From: Methyloceanibacter sp.
GTDB taxonomy: Bacteria; Pseudomonadota; Alphaproteobacteria; Rhizobiales; Methyloligellaceae
Length of the DNA stretch: 52,779 nucleotides
Direction of reading: 5' to 3'
Assembly (NCBI GenBank): GCA_018067145.1
Contig: JAGPVD010000016.1
Span: forward strand, 1 to 52,779
In this document: piece by piece, positions 8,909 to 19,100 of the stretch
How the letters are laid out: the number at the start of each line of letters is the position of its first letter
Numbering within the stretch: position 1 is the first letter of the stretch
Translations under genes and position numbers: made by a program
The notes under the pieces: model-generated
Seen by the model: the letters and a program-made list of their open reading frames with translations, nothing else
Told to the model about the DNA's origin: nothing
The model's database searches: none

Positions 8909-9865
8909 ATGTCAGACGCCACGGTTCGAGTGAACGCAGGCAAGTTCGATACCGCCATCGGCGGTGACGTTGCCGACTATGTCGCGCTACTAAAGCCCCG
9001 GGTCATGTTCTTGGTGGTGTTTACGGCGTTGGTCGGTCTTGTCGCGGCGCCTGGCACCATGCATCCGGTCTTGGCGATCGCCGCGCTGCTTTGCATTGCG
9101 GTCGGGGCAGGCGCCTCGGGCGCGCTGAACATGTGGTACGACGCCGACATCGATGCGCAGATGGCGCGCACGGCCGCCCGTCCGTTGCCGAAAGGCGCGG
9201 TCACGCCCCAGGAAGCGCTTACCTTTGGCGTCGTGTTCGCCGTAGGCTCGGTGCTTTGTCTCGGCTTGATGGCGAACTGGTTGGCGGCCGGGCTGTTGGC
9301 GGCGACCATCGGCTTTTATCTGTTCGTCTATACAATGTGGCTGAAGCGGACGACACCGCTGAACATCGTCATTGGCGGCGCCGCGGGCGCTGCGCCGCCG
9401 GTTATCGGCTGGGCGGCAGCCACCGGCTCGGTGACCCTTGAGCCCATCATTCTGTTTCTCATCATCTTCATTTGGACGCCGCCGCATTTCTGGGCGCTGG
9501 CGTTGACACGAACCCGCGACTACGAGCGCGTTGGCGTGCCCATGCTGCCGGTGGTGCGTGGTCCCGACGAGACCAGGCGGCAGATTCTGATCTACAGCCT
9601 CATCCTTGCTCCTTTTGCCATGGCGCCTTCCGTCATGGGCTTTGGCGGTATGCTCTACACGGTGACGGCGTCGATCCTCGGCGCGTTCTTCGTGGTCTTC
9701 GCCATCGACTGCTACCGCACGCGGGAAGGGGAGGCTGCCGACCGGGCGGCCAAGAATCTTTTCGCCTATTCGGTGCTATATCTCTTCCTGCTCTTCACCG
9801 TGCTTCTCGTCGAGCAGGGCTTTGGTATTGACGGCGGCAGTCTGCCGCTGAACTGGACGTTTTGA
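8909..9865 (+). CDS. ctaB: Protoheme IX farnesyltransferase (heme O synthase)
   Basis: This 318-residue UbiA-superfamily membrane prenyltransferase attaches farnesyl diphosphate to heme b, giving heme O, the precursor of heme A for the oxidases on either side. The first aspartate-rich motif [20 protein letters not shown] near residue 75 and [20 protein letters not shown] near 190 (second motif) are clear, with about eight helices. TTG 8906 would add one residue; ATG 8909 is preferred. The product could also supply heme O to the bo3 oxidase encoded at the start of the window. Its stop overlaps the start of the CoxF-like gene by one base. Confidence 0.97.
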   Translation: MSDATVRVNAGKFDTAIGGDVADYVALLKPRVMFLVVFTALVGLVAAPGTMHPVLAIAALLCIAVGAGASGALNMWYDADIDAQMARTAARPLPKGAVTPQEALTFGVVFAVGSVLCLGLMANWLAAGLLAATIGFYLFVYTMWLKRTTPLNIVIGGAAGAAPPVIGWAAATGSVTLEPIILFLIIFIWTPPHFWALALTRTRDYERVGVPMLPVVRGPDETRRQILIYSLILAPFAMAPSVMGFGGMLYTVTASILGAFFVVFAIDCYRTREGEAADRAAKNLFAYSVLYLFLLFTVLLVEQGFGIDGGSLPLNWTF

Positions 9866-10008
9866 TGGAAGATGCGGAAATCGAACGCAAACGCCGTCAA
9901 CGCAAGCGATCCCTGGCCATCGCCTGGGTTCTTGTGGGGCTCATTGCGTTGTTTTTCGTCGTCACCATTGTCAGGCTGGGCGGCGACGTTGCCGTCAGGT
10001 CCTACTGA
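9865..10008 (+). CDS. CoxF-like small membrane protein
   Basis: This is a 47-residue protein starting at ATG 9865, which overlaps the ctaB stop (TGATG). The sequence starts with a strongly charged segment, [16 protein letters not shown], followed by one hydrophobic helix (AWVLVGLIALFFVVTIVRLGG) and a short polar tail. A single-pass protein of this type sits between ctaB and ctaG in many alphaproteobacterial cox clusters and is called CoxF or simply hypothetical. Its role is presumed to be in oxidase assembly but is not established. Translational coupling to ctaB and the 15-base gap to ctaG make it a real gene, despite a size that gene finders often miss. Confidence 0.85.
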   Translation: MEDAEIERKRRQRKRSLAIAWVLVGLIALFFVVTIVRLGGDVAVRSY

Positions 10009-10023
10009 ACGGTGGGATGTCGG

Positions 10024-10620
10024 ATGAGCAGCGACAACAGCCATAAGGGGAAGCGGGACCGCAAGGGGCTCGTTGCCCTGTCGCTGGCCGGCCTCGTTGC
10101 CGGCATGGTTGGGCTCTCGTTCGCTGCCGTGCCGCTCTACCGCATATTTTGCCAGACCACGGGCTATGGCGGCGTGCCGCAGCAAGCGGAGGCAGCACCA
10201 GGCACCGTGCTCGACCGTACGATAACCGTTCGCTTTGATGCCAATGTCGACCGCAAATTGCCGTGGACGTTCGAGCCCGTGCAGCGTGTGATGGACGTCA
10301 AGATTGGCGAGAGCAACCTCGCCTTCTTCCGGGCGACCAACAATACCGATGAACCGGTGACGGGATCGGCGGGCTTCAATGTCGCGCCGGGCATCGCCGG
10401 ACGTTACTTCACGAAGATTGAATGCTTTTGCTTCACTAAGCAGCGGCTTGCCGCTGGCGAGAGCATCGAGATGCCGGTGACTTTCTTCGTCGATCCAAAG
10501 ATCGTCGACGACGAGAGTGCCAAGAACATTTCCGAGATCACCTTGTCCTATACATTCTATCGCAACGACGACCAGTCGGACGTCGTGGCGGCGGGACGAG
10601 AACTGAACTCGGGATCGTAA
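10024..10620 (+). CDS. ctaG: Cytochrome c oxidase assembly protein CtaG (Cox11 family)
   Basis: This 198-residue protein is a copper chaperone delivering Cu to the CuB site of subunit I. It has an N-terminal membrane anchor (about residues 17-38, ending FAAVPLYRIFCQTTGYGG) and a periplasmic immunoglobulin-like domain. The copper ligands are in KIECFCFTKQ near residue 137 (the conserved CFCF), and the FCQTTG cysteine of the anchor is also present. VPLYRIFCQ and PVTFFVDP are family signatures. ATG 10024 is preferred to GTG 10012, which would add four residues. It lies in the cox assembly run between the CoxF-like gene and coxC. Confidence 0.97.
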   Translation: MSSDNSHKGKRDRKGLVALSLAGLVAGMVGLSFAAVPLYRIFCQTTGYGGVPQQAEAAPGTVLDRTITVRFDANVDRKLPWTFEPVQRVMDVKIGESNLAFFRATNNTDEPVTGSAGFNVAPGIAGRYFTKIECFCFTKQRLAAGESIEMPVTFFVDPKIVDDESAKNISEITLSYTFYRNDDQSDVVAAGRELNSGS

Positions 10621-10678
10621 GCCTATCGGCGCTGGAGACGCGCCGGTGACACAGACTGGGGAGGAAGGGGAACCAAAG

Positions 10679-11569
10679 ATGGCCCAAGCCCACGCTAAAC
10701 CGCAACACGACTATCATCTCGTCAATCCGAGCCCGTGGCCGATTATTGGCGCCGTCGGGGCCATAACGCTCGCCATTGGCCTTCTCATGTACCTCATGTC
10801 GAGGAAGACAGGGAATCCGGAGCTCTGGTACGTGCTTCCGGGTCTGGCCCTCGTCGTCCTCACCATGTTCGGCTGGTGGCGCGATGTCATCTTAGAGGCG
10901 CATGCGGGCGACGAGACGCCGGTTGTGCAGCTTCATCTGCGCTACGGCATGATCCTGTTCATCGCTTCGGAAGTGATGTTCTTCGTCGCATGGTTCTGGG
11001 CCTATTTCGATGTGGCCCTGTTCCCGAATGACATCACCACCTATGCCCGCACCGAGGTGACGGGTGGCGTGTGGCCGCCCATCCCGAGCGATGAGACTGG
11101 CGTCGCGGGTCTCGGCTATTTTGGGCACACGTTCAATCCGTGGAGCCTGCCCTTCGTCAACACGCTGATTCTGCTCACCTCGGGCACCACGGCGACCTGG
11201 GCGCATCATGCGATGCTGCACAATGACCGTAAGGGGCTTGCTTGGGGTCTGGCCTGCACCGTCGTACTCGGCGCGTTGTTCACTAGCCTGCAGATCTTCG
11301 AGTACATGCACGCTGGGTTCGGCTTCTCAAACCACATCTACGGTTCGACCTTCTATATGGCCACCGGCTTCCATGGCTTCCATGTGATCGTTGGCACGAT
11401 CTTCTTGCTGGTCTGCCTGTTCAGGGCGCTTCAGGGTCACTTCTCTCCGAAGCAGCATTTCGGCTTCGAAGCCGCTGCCTGGTATTGGCATTTCGTTGAC
11501 GTGGTGTGGCTGGTCCTGTTCACCTGCATCTATGTGTGGGGCGCGGGTACCAACTTCCCCGCGCACTAG
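10679..11569 (+). CDS. coxC: Cytochrome c oxidase (aa3) subunit III
   Basis: This is a 296-residue subunit with seven helices. It opens with HDYHLVNPSPWPIIGAVGA, the classic subunit III N-terminus, and has HLRYGMILFIASEVMFFVAW near residue 90, NTLILLTSGTTATWAHH near 165, GFHGFHVIVGTIFL near 232 and AWYWHFVDVVWLVLF near 267. The frame is open from GTG 10646, but ATG 10679 follows a strong purine-rich ribosome site (GGGGAGGAAGGGG) and matches the family start. It completes the catalytic core with coxA and coxB. A terminator follows 25 bases after its stop. Confidence 0.97.
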   Translation: MAQAHAKPQHDYHLVNPSPWPIIGAVGAITLAIGLLMYLMSRKTGNPELWYVLPGLALVVLTMFGWWRDVILEAHAGDETPVVQLHLRYGMILFIASEVMFFVAWFWAYFDVALFPNDITTYARTEVTGGVWPPIPSDETGVAGLGYFGHTFNPWSLPFVNTLILLTSGTTATWAHHAMLHNDRKGLAWGLACTVVLGALFTSLQIFEYMHAGFGFSNHIYGSTFYMATGFHGFHVIVGTIFLLVCLFRALQGHFSPKQHFGFEAAAWYWHFVDVVWLVLFTCIYVWGAGTNFPAH

Positions 11570-11594
11570 CGCCGGGCAACGCCGTATTTGTGAT

Positions 11595-11621
11595 GGGGGC
11601 GGTCAAGCGGCCGCCCCTTTT
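11595..11621 (+). terminator. Intrinsic terminator after coxC
   Basis: GGGGCGG (11596-11602) pairs with CCGCCCC (11611-11617) around an 8-base loop and is followed by TTTT. It would end or attenuate transcripts of the core cox genes before the DUF983 and SURF1 genes. The T-run is short, so read-through is likely. Confidence 0.6.
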
Positions 11622-11642
11622 CATTTGGACTTGGACGTTTTC

Positions 11643-12035
11643 ATGAGCGATGAAAATTCTGAACTGGCATCACACAGTGTGGGCTCCACGGCTTTAGCTG
11701 GAGCGCTAGGGCGTTGTCCCTTTTGTCATAAGGGCAGACTGTTCGCGGGCTATCTCACGCTGGCGCCGCGCTGTGACGTTTGCGGAATCGACTACGAATT
11801 TGCCGATTCCGGCGATGGGCCCGCGGTCTTCGTCATTCTGATCACTGGCTTCATCATTGTTGGTGCGGCGCTCCTGGTGGAAGTTCACTATATGCCGCCT
11901 TATTGGCTCCACGCTCTGCTGTGGGTGCCGCTCATCATTGCGCTGCCGCTGCTCCTCCTTCGGACCTTCAAAGGAACGCTTATCGCGCTCCAATATCGAC
12001 ATAAGGCCGAAGAAGGTAAGCTCGCGTCGGATTAG
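11643..12035 (+). CDS. DUF983 zinc-ribbon membrane protein
   Basis: This is a 130-residue protein. The N-terminal half has two cysteine pairs, RCPFCHKGRLF near residue 25 and RCDVCGIDYEF near 43, forming a probable zinc ribbon. Two hydrophobic helices follow at about 60-80 and 85-105. This is the DUF983 arrangement seen in alphaproteobacterial cox clusters, where it lies between coxC and the SURF1 gene. A role in oxidase biogenesis is inferred only from that conserved position. The longer open frame from 11391 runs through coxC in another frame, so ATG 11643 is the start. The SURF1 gene begins 10 bases after its stop. Confidence 0.88.
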   Translation: MSDENSELASHSVGSTALAGALGRCPFCHKGRLFAGYLTLAPRCDVCGIDYEFADSGDGPAVFVILITGFIIVGAALLVEVHYMPPYWLHALLWVPLIIALPLLLLRTFKGTLIALQYRHKAEEGKLASD

Positions 12036-12045
12036 AGGCTTTTCG

Positions 12046-12774
12046 ATGCGGAAACACGAACTCATAAGGCTCACCGTTGCCACGCTCGTAGGCTTGGCGG
12101 TTCTGATCGGCCTTGGCGTTTGGCAACTCCAACGCCTTCAGTGGAAAGAAGGTGTGATTGCCCGCGTCGAGGCGCGGACAACGCGCGTGCCCCTGAGCCT
12201 AGAGCGGGTGACTGAATACGCTCGTGAGGGCCGCAATTCGAACTATTACCCAGTGCGGATCATGGGCCGCTTCCACCATGCGAGGGAGCGATATCTCTAT
12301 GCGTTTTCGCTCGATGGCCAACCGGGCTGGCATGTCATCACGCCACTTGAAATGGTCGATGGCAATGTGGTGCTGATCGATCGCGGCTTCGTGCCCGATA
12401 GTTTGCGCGATCCGTCCACCCGCGCGCTGGGCCAGACAGAGGAGGTCGTGACCGTTACCGGGTTCGTGCGCATGCCCGAGGAAGCTGGCATCTTCATTCC
12501 CGACAACGATCCTGACACCAATCAGTGGTTCAGCCGGGACCTGTCGGCCATGGCGGTGTCGATGTTCCCCGGCGGCACGGTCCAGGTGTCGCCCTTCTTC
12601 GTGGAGGCCAAGGCGAGCGAAGTGCCAGGTGGCTGGCCGCAGGGCGGTCAAACCCGGCTCGAGCTCGCCAATAAGCACCTGCAATACGCACTGATCTGGT
12701 TCGGTCTCGCCCTTTGCCTGGCGGTGATCTACGGGGTCTACATTTGGGGCGCCTACCGTCGGCCACAGTCTTAA
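12046..12774 (+). CDS. SURF1 family cytochrome oxidase assembly protein
   Basis: This 242-residue protein has one membrane helix at each end (about residues 8-26 and 212-232) and a periplasmic domain between, the SURF1/Shy1 topology. Family blocks are LGVWQLQRLQWKEGVI after the first helix, GWHVITPLEM, VVLIDRGFVP and HLQYALIWFGLALCL at the end. SURF1 proteins bind heme A and help insert it into subunit I. ATG 12046 directly follows the DUF983 gene. It closes the run of oxidase assembly genes; thrC begins 86 bases later. Confidence 0.94.
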   Translation: MRKHELIRLTVATLVGLAVLIGLGVWQLQRLQWKEGVIARVEARTTRVPLSLERVTEYAREGRNSNYYPVRIMGRFHHARERYLYAFSLDGQPGWHVITPLEMVDGNVVLIDRGFVPDSLRDPSTRALGQTEEVVTVTGFVRMPEEAGIFIPDNDPDTNQWFSRDLSAMAVSMFPGGTVQVSPFFVEAKASEVPGGWPQGGQTRLELANKHLQYALIWFGLALCLAVIYGVYIWGAYRRPQS

Positions 12775-12860
12775 CGAGGCCGGTGTGGCCTTGTTGCGAG
12801 GGCCCTCGTCGACCGTTAGGGTCAGCCGCAAAGCGCAGATTCTCGGCGAAAGGCCAGGTT

Positions 12861-14276
12861 TTGAAGTTCATTTCAACGCGCGGTGAGGCGCCGGCGCTCG
12901 CCTTTGAGGGTGCGCTTCTGGCTGCTCTCGCCTCGGACGGCGGGCTGTTGATGCCCGAAGCTTGGCCGCAGCTAGAGGCGAGCGAGATCGCAGCCCTCGC
13001 GGGGCTCGATTATGCCGATGCGGCCTACCGCATCATGAGCCCATATCTCGCAGGCGATCCATGCCTTGATGACCTCGAAGCGGTGCTGGAAGAGGCCTAT
13101 GACGGCTTCCACCACCCGGCCATTGCGCCTTTGCGCCAGGTTGGCCCGAATGCCTTCGTTTTGGAGTTGTTCCACGGGCCGACGCTTGCCTTTAAGGACC
13201 TCGCCATGCAGGTGGTGTCGCGGTTCATGAGCCGGGTGCTTCTGCGCAAAGGGGCCCGGGCCACCGTGGTGGGCGCTACGTCAGGGGATACGGGGGCTGC
13301 CGCCATCGAGGCCTTTCGCGGGCTCGACTCCATCGACGTCTTCATCCTTCACCCCAAAGGCCGCATCACCGACGTCCAGCGGCGGCAGATGACCACGGCC
13401 ACCGAGGCCAATGTCCACAACATCGCCGTGGAGGGAACATTCGACGATTGCCAGGCGATTGTGAAGGGGCTGTTCGCCGATCGCGCTTTAAGAGAGCGCC
13501 TGTCGCTCACCGGCGTCAATTCGATCAACTTCGCGCGGATCCTCGCCCAGATCGCATATTATTTCACCGCCGCCGTGAGCCTCGGCGCCCCATACCGGCC
13601 GGTGGCCTTCGCCGTGCCGACCGGAAATTTTGGTGATATTTTCGCAGGTTACGCCGCCCGCGCCATGGGTCTTCCGGTCTCACGCCTCGTTATCGCCACG
13701 AACCTCAACGACAGTTTGCCTCGCGCTCTTTCGTCGGGAAGCTATGAGCCGCAAGGCGTTATCGCCACTTCAAGTCCGAGCATGGATATCCAGTTGGCGA
13801 GCAATTTCGAGCGCCTTTTGTTCGAGCTTGCCGGTCGCGATGCAGCCCGTGTCAGGGCGCTGATGGAGGAGCTCCGCACGACGGGTGCGTTCGGTTTGAC
13901 CCAGGGGGAGCTCGGTCAGTTGAGCGATCTATTTGGCGCCTATTCGGTTGGCGAGAACGAGACGGAGATGACCATTCGGGGGGTTTTCGAGGAGACGGGT
14001 GTGCTGATCGACCCGCACACGGCGGTTGGCATCGCGGCGTCGCATCAGGAGGCGAGCCTCGGTGCGACACCGATGGTCGTGCTGTCGACTGCACATCCTG
14101 CCAAGTTCGCGGGCGTCGTCGAACGGGCGACGGGGCGCGTGCCCGAACAGCCCGAGCGCTTGCGCCTTCGGCTCGGCCAACATGAGCGCTGCGCCGTTCT
14201 ACCTAACGATCAAGCCGCTGTGGCTGACTTCATTGTCAGCAATGGCCGCGCTGCGTCTGCGGGAGCTGGCGCGTGA
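12861..14276 (+). CDS. thrC: Threonine synthase
   Basis: This 471-residue PLP enzyme converts O-phosphohomoserine to threonine. The N-terminal motif MKFISTRGEAPALAFEGALL is typical, and the PLP lysine is K112 in GPTLAFKDLAMQ. GATSGDTGAAA near residue 137, VNSINFARILAQ near 217 and VPTGNFGDIFAGYAA near 253 are further family signatures. The start appears to be TTG 12861, because no ATG or GTG precedes the conserved KFIST in a sensible position; AGGCCAGG lies 4 bases upstream. Its stop overlaps the GTG start of the M16 peptidase gene by 4 bases. The thrB gene lies separately at 21926-22894. Confidence 0.95.
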   Translation: MKFISTRGEAPALAFEGALLAALASDGGLLMPEAWPQLEASEIAALAGLDYADAAYRIMSPYLAGDPCLDDLEAVLEEAYDGFHHPAIAPLRQVGPNAFVLELFHGPTLAFKDLAMQVVSRFMSRVLLRKGARATVVGATSGDTGAAAIEAFRGLDSIDVFILHPKGRITDVQRRQMTTATEANVHNIAVEGTFDDCQAIVKGLFADRALRERLSLTGVNSINFARILAQIAYYFTAAVSLGAPYRPVAFAVPTGNFGDIFAGYAARAMGLPVSRLVIATNLNDSLPRALSSGSYEPQGVIATSSPSMDIQLASNFERLLFELAGRDAARVRALMEELRTTGAFGLTQGELGQLSDLFGAYSVGENETEMTIRGVFEETGVLIDPHTAVGIAASHQEASLGATPMVVLSTAHPAKFAGVVERATGRVPEQPERLRLRLGQHERCAVLPNDQAAVADFIVSNGRAASAGAGA

Positions 14277-15553
14277 GTGTTGAGCGGTCAGAGCTTGCCA
14301 ATGGCTTGAACGTCGTCAGTCATGCCATGCCCGAGGTTGAGACTGTGTCACTCGGTATCTGGATCGGGGCGGGGAGCCGCAGCGAAAGTAATGCCGAACA
14401 CGGCGTTGCCCATTTTCTTGAACATATGGCCTTCAAGGGCACCGCGCGGCGCAGTGCTCGCGACATCGCCGAGGAAATCGAGGCGGTCGGGGGCGATCTC
14501 AACGCCGCAACCTCTGTGGACTCGACCGCCTATTATGCGCGGGTGATGCGCAACGACATGCCGCTGGCGCTCGATATCCTGAGCGACATCATTCTCTCAC
14601 CAACATTCGACGGTGCCGAGCTGGCGCGGGAGCGCGACGTGATCTTGCAAGAGATCGCCGCCACCATGGATTCGCCCGAAGACATCGTCTACGACCTCAT
14701 CTCCGAAGCGGCCTTTCAGGATCAGCCCGTGGGCCGTCCGATCCTGGGCACGGCGCAAAGCGTGAGCGGCTTCGAACGCAACCATCTCGGCGCCTATCTC
14801 GGTGCCCATTATCACGCTCCGAATATGGTGCTGGCCGCGGCCGGCGCCGTCGATCACGCGGTCTTTGTCGCCGAGGCTGAGCAGCGCCTAGCTGAACTGT
14901 CACGCGAGGCGACGCCGCGACCGCAAGGCGCCATCTATACAGGCGGCATTAAGCGCTCGAACAAACCCTTCGAGCAGACCCATCTCCTACTCGCCTTCGA
15001 GGCGCCGCCTTACCGTGATCCCGATTACTTCACGGCGCAGATCCTTGCTGGCGCGCTCGGTGGCGGCATGTCTTCACGGCTCTTTCAAGAGGTGCGCGAG
15101 CGGCGTGGCCTCTGTTACTCCGTCTATGCTTTTTCGACCGGGCTGGCCGATAGCGGCATGTTCGCGATCCACGCGGCTGGCGCTCCGGACCGGGCGGACA
15201 ATTTATTTTCCGTGATCCGTGACGAACTGGAGCGTGCCGCCGAGGGTGGCTTCCGGGATGCCGAGATCGATCGCGTGAAGGCGCAGCTTAAAATGGGGCT
15301 CCTTGCTGGGCTCGAAAGTTCGGGCGCCCGCACCGAGCAGCTCGCCCGGCAGATCCTGGTCCATGACCGAGTGCTGCCGACGGCGGAGCTCATTGCGGAA
15401 GTCGAGAATGTCCGGGTCGCCGATCTGCAAGCGATGGTGGAGCGACTGCTTGTCTCGCCTCTCAGCCTTGCCACGGCGGGACCCATTCTTAATGCCGCAG
15501 CGTTCGAATCTGTGGCTGAAAAATTCACTGTTCCGGCAAGCAAAGCTGCCTGA
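14273..15553 (+). CDS. M16 family zinc peptidase (processing peptidase-like)
   Basis: This 426-residue protein belongs to the pitrilysin family, closest in form to mitochondrial processing peptidase beta subunits. The inverted zinc motif HxxEH is complete (H47-F-L-E50-H51), and the third ligand is in the helix ERDVILQEIAATMDSPED near residue 127. NLSGxF-like elements and the C-terminal domain (GGGMSSRLFQEVRERRGLCY near 262) are present, so it should be catalytic and not a scaffold homologue. No signal peptide is seen, so it is cytoplasmic. GTG 14273 overlaps the thrC stop. The thrC-M16 pair is common in alphaproteobacteria. The substrate is unknown. Confidence 0.93.
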   Translation: MSVERSELANGLNVVSHAMPEVETVSLGIWIGAGSRSESNAEHGVAHFLEHMAFKGTARRSARDIAEEIEAVGGDLNAATSVDSTAYYARVMRNDMPLALDILSDIILSPTFDGAELARERDVILQEIAATMDSPEDIVYDLISEAAFQDQPVGRPILGTAQSVSGFERNHLGAYLGAHYHAPNMVLAAAGAVDHAVFVAEAEQRLAELSREATPRPQGAIYTGGIKRSNKPFEQTHLLLAFEAPPYRDPDYFTAQILAGALGGGMSSRLFQEVRERRGLCYSVYAFSTGLADSGMFAIHAAGAPDRADNLFSVIRDELERAAEGGFRDAEIDRVKAQLKMGLLAGLESSGARTEQLARQILVHDRVLPTAELIAEVENVRVADLQAMVERLLVSPLSLATAGPILNAAAFESVAEKFTVPASKAA

Positions 15554-15568
15554 AGAGGGTGCGAGTCG

Positions 15569-16156
15569 ATGGCGTTGCTGCGTACTGCCTCCCCAAGTGA
15601 CTTTGGGCCGATCATCGAGTCCGAGCGTGTCATGCTGCGGACGCCACAGATGTCGGACTATCCCGCTTGGGCGGAGCTTAGGGCTTCCAGTCGCGAGTTC
15701 CTGGTGCCGTGGGAGCCGCGTTGGGCGATGGATGAGCTCACTCGCGCGTCCTTCCGGCGGCGCGTGCGGCACTACCAGCGCGATTTGCGCGAGGACATAG
15801 GCTATGCGCTGTTCCTCTACTCTGTGGCGACCGGCGGGCTCGTGGGCGGCGTGACGCTTTGCAATGTGCGCCGTGGCGTGACCCAGTCCTGTACGCTCGG
15901 TTACTGGATTGGCGCCCAATACGCGCAGCAAGGTTACATGACGGCGGCTGTGCGTGCCGTCGTGCCGTTTGTGTTTGACTCACTCGATTTGCACCGGCTG
16001 GAGGCGGCGTGCCTGCCGGCCAACACAGCCTCGATGCGGCTCTTGGAGAAGACAGGTTTTAAGCGCGAAGGTCTCGCGCGCCGCTATTTGCGGATCAATG
16101 GCGGGTGGCAGGATCATCTGCTCTATGCGCTGCTTGACTCCGACACGCGCGGCTAA
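15569..16156 (+). CDS. GNAT N-acetyltransferase, RimJ/RimL-like
   Basis: This is a 195-residue protein of the GNAT fold. ESERVMLRTPQMSDYPAWAEL near residue 18 is the N-terminal strand-helix of RimJ-type enzymes. The acetyl-CoA-binding core is LGYWIGAQYAQQGYMTAAV near 110, and LEAACLPANTASMRLLEKTGF near 147 is motif B. RimJ and RimL acetylate the N-termini of ribosomal proteins S5 and L12; whether this enzyme does so, or acts on a small molecule, cannot be told. It follows the M16 gene by 15 bases and precedes the GGDEF-EAL gene by 31, so it probably shares their transcript. Confidence 0.9.
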   Translation: MALLRTASPSDFGPIIESERVMLRTPQMSDYPAWAELRASSREFLVPWEPRWAMDELTRASFRRRVRHYQRDLREDIGYALFLYSVATGGLVGGVTLCNVRRGVTQSCTLGYWIGAQYAQQGYMTAAVRAVVPFVFDSLDLHRLEAACLPANTASMRLLEKTGFKREGLARRYLRINGGWQDHLLYALLDSDTRG

Positions 16157-16187
16157 GGCTGTCGCGTTGGGGAAACTAAGAGGACGA

Positions 16188-19100
16188 ATGGCGGAAACGA
16201 ACGCCAAGGTAAGGAGTGAAGCAACTGTTCCATGGCAAGGATGCCAGGGTTGGCTGCGCGCTCTTGCCTGCGTGATTTTTGCGTCCATCGCGTTCCTGCC
16301 AGGGCTTAGTCACGCCATCGAGGCGATTCCGGTGGAGCCCGATCAACCGCAGATCGACATTACCGCCAAGGGTGAACTCTATGAGGGGCGGGGCGACCGG
16401 CTTCAGATCGAAACGGCGCCAGGCGCAGATGGCTATATGGGCCGCATGGCGGTCCAGGCGTCGACACAGGGCACCAATCCGAGCTGGCTCGTTTTTGCCC
16501 TGTCGAATCCCACCGATAAGCGCATTGTGCGTTGGCTGGTGGCCCCGCGTTACACGCTCTCCAATTCGGGCGTGTTTCGGCCCGAGCTTGATGCGCCACG
16601 CATCGCAGGCATCACGCCCTCGCTCGGCTTCCGCCCCGAGCCTTTGAAAAGCGACCGTGCCGACATGTTCCGGTTGAACCTTGAGCCCGGTCAGGTGGTC
16701 ACCTTCGCTGCGGAACTGAGTTCGCCGAGTGTGCCACAGCTCTCGCTATGGAATCCCCATTCGTACCAAGCGAAACAGCAGGATCGCATGCTGTTCAACG
16801 GCCTGCTGCTCGGTATTACGGGGCTTCTAGCCATCTTCCTGACGGCAATCTTCGCCGCCAATCATCGGGCCATCTTCCCAGCCACCGCTCTCGTCGCCTG
16901 GGCCGCGCTCGTCTATTTCTGCGTCGACTTTGGTTTCTGGAACAAGCTGTTCCCGGTGGGGCCTGACCGCACGGCGCTCTATCGTGCGGCTGCAGAGGCT
17001 GGGCTTGCGGCCAGTCTTGTGCTGTTCCTCTACACCTTCCTGCGCATCGGCCTTTGGCACGGCTGGATCAAGACACTCTTCTGGGGCTGGATCGCCGCCC
17101 AATTCGCTCTGATCATCGTTGCTATCATTGACCCGCAGACCGCTGCGGGACTCGCACGCGCATCGACGATGCTCATCGCCGGCATCGGCACTGGCCTCAT
17201 CTGCTATTTCGCGTTGCGCGGCCAAGATCGAGCCATGTCGCTGATCCCGAGTTGGATGTTGCTGGTCGTGTGGCTGTTCGGCGCGTCGATGATCGTCCTC
17301 GGCAAGTTGTCGGGCGAGATCGTCGTCTCTGGGCTTGTCGCTGGGCTTGTGCTCATCATTGTGCTGCTGGGCTTCACAGTCACGCAATTCGCCTTCCGCA
17401 GCGGCGGGGGCGCAGTCAGCCTCGGCCCACCGAGCCTCGTGCAGATGAAGTCGCTCGCCGTTGACGGCTCTGGCGCCAACGTCTTCCAGTGGCATGCGGG
17501 TCGCGATCTCGTCACCGTGGGAAGTGACGTCGAGGCGGAGCTTGGGCTCGACCCTGGCAGTCTCAATCTGACGGTCGCTGAGTTTCTTCAGCACATGCAC
17601 AATGCCGACCGCGAGCGGTTCCGGATCATGCTTTGGTCGCTCCAGGAAAAGCAGGGCGGGGAGCTTCGGATCGATTTCCGTCTTCGGCGCCATGACGGCA
17701 CGTATCTTTGGTATGACCTTCGCGCCCATGCCGAGCCGAATGAGAATGTGCGGCTCCTTCGTTGCGTTGGTCTGATGCGCGACGTGACCACCCATAAGCG
17801 CTCTCACGAGCGGTTGATCCACGACGCGGTGCACGACAGCCTGACAGGGTTGCCGAATCGCGAGCTGTTCTTGGATCGTCTGCAGGGCGCCATCACTCGC
17901 GCCGCCGAGGGGCAGTCGCACCGCCCCACGATTATCTTCATCGACATCGACCGCTTCAAGAAGGTCAACGACAATTTCGGCCTAGTCATCGGCGACAGTA
18001 TGCTGCTGACGCTTGGTCGCCGTCTGGGGCGTCACCTCAATCCGCAAGACACGCTTGCCCGTCTCGGCGGCGACCAATTCGCCATTCTTCTAATTTCCGA
18101 CAGCGACCCCCATCTCGTCGCCACGCTGGCCGAGCGGGTCAAGCGGGCGCTGAGGACGCCCATGAAGATCAACGCGAAGGAGATTATCCTCACGGCGTCT
18201 ATCGGCATCGTCGTCCATGATGGCGGTCAGTCGACCGCGCAGGACGTGTTGCGGGATGGTGAGATGGCGATGCTCCGGGCCAAACGCGGCGGCGCCGATC
18301 GGATCGAGATTTTCAACCCCGCCATGCGGGGCGAGGACGTGAGCCGCGTGCCGCTGGAAAGCGAGCTGCGGATGGCTCTGGAACGGCGGCAGATTTCCGT
18401 ATTCTTCCAACCGATTACGCGCTTAGCGTCCAACCAGCTTGCTGGCTTCGAGGCGCTGCTGCGCTGGGACCATCCGACCCGAGGGCGCTTGTCGTCGGAT
18501 GATTTCATTCCGGTTGCCGAGGAGTCCGGGCTAATCGTCGATCTTGGAAACTATTTGTTGGGTCAGGCCCTGGAGGCGGCGGCGAACTGGCACAAAGTAC
18601 TACCGCGCGAGAGCGATCCGTTGTTTGTGAGCGTCAATGTCTCCAGCCGGCAGCTGTTCCGCCAAGATATGGTCCAGGAGATACGGTTGATGCTTGTCCG
18701 CGAGGCAGTGCCGAAAGGCACGCTGAAGCTCGAGATCGACGAGTCGCTGGTTATGGAGAATCCCGAACGTGCCGTCGAAATTCTCACTTGGCTTAAGACA
18801 TTCGGCGCGAGTCTCGCGCTTGACGATTTCGGCGCGGGCTACAGCTCGCTGAATTATCTGCATCGCTTCCCATTTGACACAATCAAGGTGGACCGCGCTT
18901 TGGTCCGCGACACCAGTCTCGACGGACAAACGCCACACGTTCTCCGCTCGGTGGTCGCGCTGGCTCATGAGCTAGGCAAGGATGTCGTGGCCGAGGGTGT
19001 GGAGACTGCGGTTGACGCGAGCAATTTGCGCTCCATCGGCTGCGAGTTCGGCCAAGGATTCTATTATGGGGAGCCGATGCTGGCCAAGGACGTAGCAGCT

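Noticed and set aside
18060-18080. GGDQF read as an active diguanylate cyclase
   Set aside because: The glutamate at the catalytic position is missing, so the domain is treated as degenerate; only the EAL activity is called.
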